64,000 nucleotides of DNA from Gautieria morchelliformis (lineage: Eukaryota; Basidiomycota; Agaricomycetes; Gomphales; Gomphaceae), in assembly GCA_015179125.1 (NCBI GenBank), contig WHVA01000234.1, positions 62,001-126,000 on the forward strand, given 5' to 3'. Made by a program: the position numbers and the translations under genes. This document shows, piece by piece, positions 55,558-64,000 of this stretch. Position 1 is the first letter of the stretch; the number at the start of each line of letters is the position of its first letter. The notes beneath the pieces were generated by a model, which saw nothing but the letters and a program-made list of their open reading frames with translations, made no database searches and had not been told where the DNA came from.

Positions 55558-56585
55558 GGCTTGTAGACGACTGCGGTGATGAACACACACCGATGCTAGA
55601 AGTGGTTGCGTCTCAGATTCTTCTCATGCCTGGAGTTTGAAAATGCGGGAGTTTGAAACCCACTTGCGTGCCGGCGGAGCACGAGACTCCGCCGGGGGCG
55701 CCTCCGCATCTGCAGGTGTTTGGGTGCGGTGGCTCTGCCTCACCCACGGCGGGGGTTTCCACCTGGTCGTCGGGGCTGGTGTCCTCACGGAGCATGGCTT
55801 CGACGGCCAGGTCATTGGCCGGTGGGGGCGGCCAGATGCTCACAAGCTCCTGGTCGAGCTGGGCATGAGTGAATGTCTAGGGAACACCTGTCCGTAATAA
55901 GTTTGAAACCCAGCTAGGGCGGGACCACACATATGTGGTCCCATAACAGTTAGGGTTGCGTGTTGCGTTGACTCTATACCGCGACATCTTCCGTGGAAGG
56001 GGGTCGAATCCTTACTGTCAGCTATGAGTCATGCGCTACCTGGGACAAGGTGAGTCAGTGGAGCATGACACGGGCTCCGTTGACAAATGACAATGGCAGT
56101 GTCGTCGTCGACGATGACCTCGGCATCACTCTAGAAATCCATGAAAGAAATACGAAAAAAATGTAAACATAAGTACTCGTTGAGCAGAATACGAATCCAG
56201 GGCACTCATGCTCGTCATCATAGACAACGGCGATGACAAAATAATCGAATCTTCACGAAATACACTCCAAATAAATCGTAGAAATATGTTCTCGTCAAGC
56301 TGGATCTGAATCTGCGCACGGGTTTGTTGCCTATGCACACTTCCACTGACCTTTTCAAACGTTTCGGTGCAATGGCCTCTGCCACGGCCTACCTAATGTT
56401 TGCGTGTGTATGGCCATCACGTGCCCTAGACACGCTCCTCCTTCGATCTTCGCATGCCACGAGGTCAGAACTTTAGTACCAAGCATATGAGACTTGGTGG
56501 CAGCCGTGGCATCAAATTCCAACACTTAGGGCGATGACAGCGCTCCCCATCTGATATAGGCGAAGGCAGATCACAACCTGCTCCA
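55558..56585. other. Mostly non-coding; short Pro/Ala-rich open stretch
   Basis: 55613-55897 is GC-rich and open on both strands (minus: WPPPPANDLAVEAMLRED, HPNTCRCGGAPGG). It could be a remnant of retroelement gag, but no motif decides it. The rest holds no gene that I recognise. Confidence 0.35.
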
Positions 56586-57560
56586 GGAGTATTCTGGGTC
56601 ACCAACACTCAAATCCCTGGAGAGCAGGAGAGGGATGACTTGATCCAGCGTGCCGACCTTCGAAGTAAGTCAATCACTGTCTATGAGATAATACTTACAC
56701 CATGTTTAGGCCTTCCTGAAAGCTCCCGCCGAGCAGCAGTCCATATGGCAGTGGATACAGGAAATACTCTTGGCATCGACCAGCAGATTATCGCGGAAAA
56801 TGACTTATGGGAAGATATTCCAATGGACTTTGCAAATACTCCATTAGAAATACAGGTAGATCCCAGCCATGAAGGCGAGGGTTATTTTCGGTTTATTCGC
56901 ATGGCGCAGGCCTCCACCCAGTGAGTGACATATTGTCTTATATGCAGATTATAATCAACTGCTGTATTCTAGCAAAAGGTCCTACTCATATCAAAGCAGG
57001 CATGAGACTGCAAGATTGTGTCAGCAGGCTTGGCAGACCCAATTCCCCTGCCTTATTCGAGGCTGAGGCCTATATGTGGTTCAACTACACTATAGGCCAG
57101 TCTGCCGCACCTGGTGACACAGACACCATTTATATTAAGGTGTTAGGCATTCAAGGTATTTTTTTTTCACCTGATCCTTCTTTCCAATCCCTTCAATGAA
57201 CTGCAGGCTATGACTCGGAGCACTCTGTGACATGAAACACTGTGGACAACTATATGAATCAGACACTCATCAAGAGTGGCCTCCTAGGAACAGCCCCCAC
57301 GCACCTGTAAGGGCAACCCTGGCTAGTTGTGGAGATCACACTACCACACAACTGACAAGGGGAAATCCAAAGTATGTATAAATGAACAGAGCATACAAGA
57401 GAGGGGATTCTCACCTGACAAGGGGAAATCCAAAGAGAAAAGTCTAAGGACCCCCAATGTCAGCGAGCCCGTATTATACTACGCTGCGCAGTCAGGGACA
57501 ACACTTGGCACCCGCCATCAACCCTGCACCTCCCCGACCTCCCCGACCCTTGATTGACCC
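56586..57560 (+). pseudogene. Unrecognised protein fragments upstream of the KDZ gene
   Basis: Plus-strand blocks separated by intron-like gaps: TNTQIPGEQERDDLIQRADL, GLPESSRRAAVHMAVDTGNT with IDQQIIAENDLWEDIPMDF, KGPTHIKAGMRLQDCVSRLG with EAEAYMWFNYTIGQSAAPGD, and YDSEHSVTWNTVDNYMNQTL. An in-frame stop follows APTHL. TGACAAGGGGAAATCCAAAG occurs twice (57354, 57417). The blocks read like one protein of AT-richer composition than the gene island. I do not recognise the family; it may belong to the same transposon as the KDZ transposase. Confidence 0.4.
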
Positions 57561-57589
57561 TTGATGCCACCTATTACGCGGGTCGCTTG

Positions 57590-57785
57590 ATTTCCGACAC
57601 TGTTCCGAGAGTGGAAGTCGGGAATTGGAGTGGAACTGGCGAGGCGAACAGAACTGGTGGAAGTTCTCTCCGAAGCGGAATCATTTCCGAAAGCGGAGGC
57701 GGAGATGGAATTGGAACCGGAAGCGGAGTCGGAAATGGAGTCGGAACTGGGTGTGGTGTTGGAACTGGAAATGGAAAACAGGGTG
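57590..57785 (+). repeat. Degenerate GGA-rich hexamer repeat
   Basis: Units like GGAAGC, GGAACT, GGAAAT and GGAGTC follow each other, giving a Gly/Ser/Thr frame (GTGSGVGNGVGTG) and a Trp/Arg/Lys frame. It is a low-complexity repeat rather than a gene. Confidence 0.7.
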
Positions 57786-57955
57786 TCCCCTGACAGCACC
57801 CTCCCTTAGCTATACCACTTGCAACCCTTGAGCTTTACCGTCGAAGCAGACTTTGATGTCCTCAGTTTGGCATACAGCAGTGGGTGAGGGTGTTGTGTGA
57901 TATTTCCAATGTAAGTCCCTGATAATCATTTGTTTCTTGATCCAACCCTTGTCAC

Positions 57956-58959
57956 AGATCAATTATCGTGAATATCTATGCGAACAGTTTTCCGATGCAT
58001 TTGATGTCTATCTTCTCCTTATTCATAGGGTAGATCAAGCCATCAAAATCAAACTTGGACGACACACACCCAATTGGAGAATCCTTCATGGATGCCCACC
58101 GTGTCAGTATCAGGTGAGATCTTCTTCCACTAGCCACATTCAAACTCATTACAGTCTAACTTCACAGCTTGCTGGTGAACCTGACCTCGATCCATCTGTG
58201 ATGGGAGTGCTGGATGGTAATAACAGCCTCAAGCGATTTGTTCGAGAAAGCTGACAACCAGTTGATAGTCCTGACTTCGAAAGTGACTATTTTATTCCTC
58301 AGGATTATGTTGACCAGTTCAAGGATGAGGTCAAATGGAAAGTCTGCAAACCTGACAACTCAGAGGTAAGTGCACCTCAAAATTTCAACTATTTACGTGG
58401 GCTAAGTCTGTTATAGATGGAAATGGAAGGGGACCCTACTGACGGCCACACCGGATCGGCAACTTGTACGGATAGATGGCGGGTAGCTATGGCTGACACT
58501 TTGAAGGGCACATACAATGCATTTGCCGAAACTGGCATCTTCATTTCAGTATGCCGTCATGGTATGATTGGACAATTCTTGATATGATGCGCAGTGGGGA
58601 GTGGTGAGTTACCTCTCTTATCTTGTCTGCTGATTTACCTTTGTTATCATAGAGCAAAGTACCCCCTTGCCACAGTGTCTCGGCTCCTAGAGGTATTGCC
58701 TAAGCGGCTGGGACTTGGATACAATATTGGATGCTCATTTACAGGTACACTGGCTAGAAGCTCCGTTGGTAACAAGGCATGTGACAATGGATTATGCTTC
58801 GTAGTGCCTGCATTTCATGGACATGCACACAACCGTCTATCTCAACTTTCTTATCATGTCTTGATGTCTGATGGCTTTGGTTTAGAGGATTTAGAGACAT
58901 GCGAACATGTCCTTTCAGGATCAAATGCAGTTGTGCAACTCACTCGCCATGCGACAACC
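57956..58959 (+). pseudogene. KDZ-family transposase, left part
   Basis: Blocks in order: NYREYLCEQFSDAFDVYLLL with HTPNWRILHGCPPCQYQ; VLDGNNSLKRFVRES, then TGA where another residue is expected; PDFESDYFIPQDYVDQFKDE; CTDRWRVAMADTLKGTYNAF with TGIFISVCRHGMI; then a frame change before ILDMMRSGE; KYPLATVSRLLEVLPKRLGL, GYNIGCSFTGTLARSS and FVVPAFHGHAHNRLSQLSYH; SNAVVQLTRHATT. These are hallmarks of Kyakuja-Dileera-Zisupton DNA transposases, which cut and paste large elements. A stop, a frameshift and an LTR insertion at 58960 show that it is dead. Confidence 0.8.
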
Positions 58960-60235
58960 TGTCATGACATGTTTATCTCCCATACTCAGAAGCTCAGTTT
59001 TCCTATTTTCTCACCCCACCTTCGTGTTCGTTCCGATCACCATTGTTATGTTCGGCAACCAACTCTTGCTGTTCGTGCCAACTACCATAGCCGCACCGTC
59101 AAACGCACTATTGACGTCCTGGGACTGACTCGGCAGTCATCACTGGGCCTACCACCTCCTCTGCTCGACCCTCTTCCGATGGTGTCCTAATAGTTGGGTT
59201 GTCATGACCTGTGCATTTCCTGCACCTTGGTATCCCCATTTTCCCTTTCGCTACTCGGCTTCGCCCTCGACCTCGACCTCTCCTCCCCTATGTCACCTCT
59301 GTTCGCCCTTCCTTGCATTTCGCTGAACGGCTATTCGCTGCTCGCATCATTCGCCAGCAGGCACACCATCAAAAATGATCGATACCATTCACCCGGCATG
59401 ATGGTCCATCATTAACCCCATCGTCTTCTTAAATCCAACCCCATTGGGCGTTTGTATGGTCAAAGTATGTTCACAGGACATCCCCTCCATAGGCCATGCG
59501 GAATCAACCCAGTAGACCAAGAGTCCATGCAGGGTAGCATGTATGCGGGTCCCAAGACATGGTTTTGTCCATAAGTGCCTTCGCCACCTCTACTCTCTGT
59601 CGTTTCATGTTCTCCCTCTTCTTACATTCTATTGTATGTTTATTTCATCTATGTTGTATCATGGCTGCGCACCCCTATCCAACCCTGACTTGTGATGGCC
59701 TCTTTCCTATTCGCTGATACCTTACGAGTATTCGATATAAGTAGTTTACATTCGCATGTATATTCCCCAGTTCAATTATCATACGTCGTCCATCTTGTGC
59801 AAACTTGTCCATCTTGTGCAAACTTGACCTCGCTGTGATCATTGTCTTGAGCCCCCCCTTGAAGATTTCTATCTTCAACCAGCCAAGGACTTAGGCATCA
59901 CTGGTGAGTTCTCATACTTCATCTTCATTACCTTAGCCTTCGAACTACTTTCTGTGCTGTTGGTGAAGGGCTCTGAAGGAGCACCTTCGCCAGCGAAGGG
60001 ACCGTCGAAACTTAGACAGCCCTTCCGCAATATCTTGCACACTACGTCGTCAAGTGCTGCGAGCTATTTCGCTATGACTGTAGATAGGGCGAGCCCCGTT
60101 CGGGCAACCCTCTTGTTTCGTGAACATTCGTCGGTTCACTTATTCGCCAAATGGCATACTTATTCGCACAAGTTATTCGGGCATTTGCTGTGTTCACTAA
60201 TACACGATATTAACGCCTAAAAACCAATCTTGACA
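58960..60235 (-). repeat. Solo LTR of the TGTCAAGATT family, copy D, perfect CAACC duplication
   Basis: On the plus strand it begins TGTCATGACA and ends TCTTGACA, and is flanked by CAACC at 58955-58959 and 60236-60240. It is inverted relative to copies A-C. Without it the KDZ frame joins HATT to FHQHQFIDMHFQQWD. Its left end contains two successive 3'-end units, like copy B. This cop​y proves that the family is an LTR with 5-bp duplications. Confidence 0.88.
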
Positions 60236-60240
60236 CAACC

Positions 60241-60772
60241 TTCCATCAGCACCAGTTCATCGACATGCATTTCCAGCAATGGGACATGGAAAATATGAAA
60301 ATCTAGGTGATATTATGTTTCACGCTCTGGATACTCAAGTCTGACTCTAATATACAGGCACCTTTCTCTTGAATAATTATAAACAAGCATTAGAAGTCCT
60401 TCAGGAGGTGCTGGTTAAGATACAAGCTCTGATGTCTGGACGCACTGTTCCTGAGACAAAATACACTCTATGGCTTGAACAGGAGCCTCGTTACCTGCAG
60501 TCAAAGGTCGAGGAACCGGAGGATGATATTGCAGGGGCAGAGTATGTGGAGTTATTGAAGAAATACCAGGATGCACGGTGAATCTTGATCTGTGCTTCAT
60601 TAATAGCTAGTGTGACTCCCTTTCCTCCAGGACACTCTGGGAAGCCTCGCAGAAGCTGTGTACAGATGTCACTCATGTGAAAGACCGGGCATGTTTGTGC
60701 CAAGTGACCCCTGACACATGGGAGAGCATCCTGGTCCTGCAAACTGCAATACAACAAGTAGAGGGCTGTCTT
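60241..60772 (+). pseudogene. KDZ-family transposase, right part
   Basis: After the LTR the transposase continues with FHQHQFIDMHFQQWDMEN. After an intron-like gap comes GTFLLNNYKQALEVLQEVL with LWLEQEPRYLQSKVEEPEDD and YVELLKKYQDAR, then after another gap LWEASQKLCTDVTHVKDRAC and DTWESILVLQTAIQQVEGCL. It stops where a piece of the 31-bp repeat and the duplicated segment begin, so the C-terminus is lost. Confidence 0.75.
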
Positions 60773-61577
60773 ATGTCCACCGATACCTGCGTATTCCGAG
60801 CAGGTGCCCACGATACCTGCGTATATTCCTGTGTGCGATCTCCGAGTGGGCGACATTGCTCGTCCGTGTTTGCAAATTAATTACCCAGTTCCCCTCCCGC
60901 GACCCAACACATCTCTGTTTGGCCCGTCGCTCCATCACTTCCATCGACCTCAGCGGACTTGCATTGTCACTGTCAAGTTACCACGCTCCCGCTCCTGGGA
61001 CCCCCCGCTATCTCCCTGGTCCAGGCATCGGCTTCGTTCGTCCCGGCATGATGGCCTTTCGGGTTTCGTCCTCCAGCTCCAGAAGTCCAGCGTATATATA
61101 CGACATGTCAGTCCCTTTGGGACGCTTGCATGTGCTGTGTCCCATTCCACATGCTCTCGTGGATGTCCATGCACGCTTGATGCTATGTATTGCGTCCTCT
61201 TGCTGATGGGATCATTTTGGAGGTGTGGAGTTTGAGCCAAATGTTGTTCTCGGTCGCGCATCTACGAGTCTACACCTTATCTCGTAGCTTGCACAATGCA
61301 ATGATTCTAGCTTGATCTATGATTTCTTTGACTGAAAACATTCGGTGGCTGAGTGTGTCCTTCAGATGTGATCTGAGAATAAGTATGCTCCAACTGAGCT
61401 CTTCGACTGCACGTCAAACAACCTGGTGGATTATTGTCAGAGAGGGCAAACAGTAACAGCCTGAGAAATGAGAATATAAGCTGATCCGAGTCGATGCTCG
61501 ATCCAGGAGGGCCCGTGCCTTCAGAGGACATGTAAACTTTTTTTTTCGCTAATATAATGCAACGTATTTAACTACTC

Positions 61578-62980
61578 CTACATGACAAATCTGATATCCT
61601 GGATTTCACTTTCAAGTCGCTGATGGCGGAGGTCATGCGATGCGTCCTTGTCTTGCACGAATTTGAAGTGAGGAAACCAAACTTGCAATACATCCTGAGC
61701 CCAGTTTATGAATATTTCCATATCTGAGAGGTAACCCAAGTGAACGTACGCGCTGTACTCCAAGTAACAAGAATGCGAGAAGAGGGTCTTGGGGGGAGGG
61801 GATAGGTCATTAGTGCGGAATATGTTTGGGAATCTTAGTTTGTGCAGCTTACAAAGAGACTCTCCAACAAAACTTACATCTCCAGATATCAGAGTCGCAT
61901 GTGAATGGGGGTCACGACTCGTCAGGGTGATATTCACAGCGACGATGCTTCAAAATATACCACAGTCCAGTTAGCCTTATTCTGAGAACTATCCGAGGAA
62001 CGTACATGGAAAGGAAGAGCCGAAAGAAAGAGAAAATGGAAAGGCGTGTCAGCAAAGAAACCGACATTATTCCACCCATATCGGCTTGTCGAAAGATGCG
62101 GCGATAGCGATAAAAGGTGACCAATAAAAGGACTAGAGACATGTTGGTGACATTCACGGAATACGAAAAATGATAAGAGGGATCAACTGACCATCCCAAA
62201 TGGACGTGAGGATGACCATTGCAAGCTCCAAGTAAGATACCCCTTCGAGCAGGCCGTTGTACTGTGCCGGGTTGACATATATGAGCTCACACTACAACAG
62301 AACAGAACAGTAAGCTAAGATGTGCAGTATAAAGGCAGGTGTACACACAACAGGTATTATTCCTATGAGATAAGGAGTAACTAGAAGCTATTAATCCTAT
62401 ATCAGAGCAGCTTCATTACAATAATTGACTTTGAACTCACCGCGAATGTCCGTAGCTTCGCTGTGCTTTTGTTTTCGTTATGGAATGCTGTCCTCATTTG
62501 AAACCACAGCTGGATCAGGTATTAGCGAGATACCGTTAATATTGATGAAGCGCACATGTATGAGAAGGTTAAAGGTAGCTGTTAAACCGCTGAAACCCAT
62601 ATTACCATCAGTAGTAGTCTACGGTAAGCACAGATGACTATGCAACTATCTTGATGCTCACATCAACCTCAGAGAATCGGTCATGCTGGATACTACCAAG
62701 GCCACACCCAGCCCTTTTTGGCTTTGAGTCAATGCCCAGCCTATCGCATCACTTTCTCCGAATCGTATTAATATCGGCGAATTGAGAAAAATTTGAGCAC
62801 GCACATAAACAGCATTGCAGTGGTATATAAGAGGTATGTGCACATGAAATTTACAAACAAAGGATGGCGATGCACTTGCTCAGCAAGAATGACGGTGATA
62901 ATCAAGGCAGATAGAGATATGAAGCCCAACAGGTGCACTGCAAGAATGAATGTTCCCAGAACTGAAAGCTGCATGGTCAT
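61578..62980 (-). CDS. Multi-pass membrane protein, copy 2
   Basis: Same arrangement as copy 1: MTMQLSVLGTFILAVHLLGF start, HRHPLFVNF, SPILIRFGESDAIGWALTQS, then WSVDPSYHFSYSVNVTNMSL and a C-terminal exon with HLGYLSDMEIFINWAQDVLQ. Differences from copy 1 are scattered substitutions and a few short indels, partly between exons. The paralogues are recent. Intron borders are unresolved as in copy 1, so gene versus pseudogene is open. Confidence 0.5.
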
Positions 62981-63222
62981 GGTAGCTCGCAAACGACTCG
63001 GAGGGCTGCCGCATTATATATGTGTACAGCCATAGTACAGAGCCATCCCACGGTGCCTAGCATGGCGGTCAGTTGCACAAAAATTATACCGCGCCCGTGA
63101 CCAAGTGTCAAAAAGGTAGATCGCGGGCCTTGTACAATCAGGTGGCTGAGGTTTGAAAATACTGTAGTATTACGACCATTTGCTCACGGTTTCGTAGGCG
63201 ATGACTTGAGCGTGACGCTGCC

Positions 63223-63653
63223 AGGGGGGTGCCGCGCATGGGAGTACCGCGCATGGGGCGTACGGGTTACACGGGACCGGTGCAGCCAGCAACGCCGTCA
63301 GAGATGGACAGCTGGGTCATGGTTTGAAATCCGTGATGATACAAAAGCTGGCGCCTCGGGCTCTCGGGCTGCCCGCTTATCCTTAGCCTTGGATACAGCA
63401 GAGTCAAGCTCTGTAACCTTTTTGTTAGCCACTCCACCTCAGGGCAACTGGGCGCAAGTTAACGGACGCCACGTCGGTGCGCCAGTGCGCCACTCCGCCT
63501 TGTCGATCTTACCGTGAAATACCTGCCTTCAAGCAATAAGTTAGCATACGCTCTAGCAAGAATAGGTCACGCATACTTTCAAATGTGGACCGAATCCCCC
63601 GTGCGAGAAATAATAGCAATACACATCGACCGTCATACACAGGTCCAGGTCAC
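63223..63653. other. Extra sequence in duplication copy 2
   Basis: It begins GGGGGTGCCGCGCATGGG, with CCGCGCATGGG repeated after 18 bases. One plus frame is open (63206-63517) but has no motif. It is either an insertion in copy 2 or a deletion in copy 1. Confidence 0.45.
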
Positions 63654-63689
63654 TGCTTCTGCTGCCACGTGACGCCTGGTACAGTGAAG

Positions 63690-64000
63690 CGCTGAATGCT
63701 TAGTCGCTGCGGGACATGGAGCGCCGGCGCGCGCGCGTTACGTCAGCCATGTCCCGGACAAGCGGGGTTCGAACCGTGGGAGCGTGGACCTCGCGCACCG
63801 GCGGCACGGAATCAAAAGCCAAAAAACGCGAGCGCTGACCCTAATCCAAAGAGGCCGGTCACCCAAAAACAAAAACAATCGGGCGCTCGCGCGATCGGGT
63901 TCGGGCGCTCAAAAAACAGCAAAAAAACGCGAGCGCTGACCCTAATCAAAAGAGGCCGGTCACCCAAATTCGGGCGCTCAAAAAAACGCGGGCGCTCGAT
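63690..64000. repeat. GC-rich repeats at the window end
   Basis: AAAAAACGCGAGCGCTGACC followed by CTAAT and AGAGGCCGGTCACCCAAA occurs at 63821 and 63922 (spacing 101). CGGGCGCTC recurs four times. At 63711-63758 GGGACATGG and CCATGTCCC form an inverted repeat. Probably the edge of another repetitive element cut by the window. Confidence 0.6.

Larger units (their letters stand above)
60773..63681. repeat. Segmental duplication, copy 2 (partner 52742-55232)
   Basis: It starts with one to two degenerate units of the 31-bp repeat (GATACCTGCGTATTCCGAGC, then GATACCTGCGTATATTCC) and follows copy 1 closely to 63222. A stretch of about 425 bp absent from copy 1 comes next, then GCTTCTGCTGCCACGTGACG restores similarity. 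Copy 1 has about 20 repeat units at the same place. Confidence 0.88.

Noticed and set aside
63765-63775. GGTTCGAACC resembling a tRNA B box
   Set aside because: The surrounding T-arm, acceptor and anticodon stems do not pair, so no tRNA is supported.
1-64000. CRISPR arrays, operons, Shine-Dalgarno sites, rRNA genes
   Set aside because: The window is eukaryotic; the tandem repeats lack unique spacers, and no rRNA-like stretch was recognised.

Overview
The window looks like nuclear DNA of a filamentous basidiomycete, most likely an Agaricomycete. The evidence is many short introns (mostly 44-63 nt) in conserved genes, a KDZ-type transposase, F-box and WD40 genes typical of mushroom-forming fungi, and fungal LTR and LINE retrotransposons. 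The overall flavour recalls Rhizoctonia/Ceratobasidium, but that is an impression and was not tested.

There are three compartments. (1) 1-24 kb is a nested transposon graveyard. A WD40-repeat gene is split by a shrunken LTR element. It is followed by a 20-bp minisatellite, a chimeric gag/protease/RT retroelement fragment, a proline-rich unknown, and an F-box pseudogene. Next comes a nearly complete minus-strand LINE (about 8.3-17.7 kb) carrying two younger LTR insertions, then a 394-bp fold-back MITE and several solo LTRs nested in or next to each other. (2) 25-51.5 kb is a gene island where I see no transposon. From left to right it holds a Rim20/PalA BRO1-domain gene (minus), glutamate decarboxylase (plus), two small unrecognised tyrosine/proline-rich genes (plus), a RasGAP gene (plus), a secreted A1 aspartic protease-like gene (plus) and an ER-luminal DnaJ co-chaperone ending in KDEL (plus). 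All five conserved genes could be assembled exon by exon with consistent phase; three of their 60 introns use GC-AG borders. (3) 52-64 kb is again repeat-rich. It has a 31-bp minisatellite of about 20 units, two copies of a roughly 2.4-kb segment carrying a multi-pass membrane-protein gene, a KDZ transposase pseudogene cut by a solo LTR with a perfect 5-bp target-site duplication, and GC-rich tandem repeats at the end.

The island genes do not form a pathway: ambient-pH signalling, GABA synthesis, Ras down-regulation, secreted proteolysis and ER folding. The repeat-rich flanks are the more unusual part. The LINE shows three in-frame CGA-to-TGA nonsense changes, a TAATG stop-start overlap between its ORFs and a 16-bp tandem duplication that breaks ORF1. 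The solo LTR inside it carries twelve TGACTCA (Gcn4/AP-1-like) motifs within 389 bp just upstream of its TATA box. I found no clear undescribed biological system. The best candidates for follow-up are that LTR regulatory array, the shared LTR family with a target-site duplication proven here, and the GC-AG introns.
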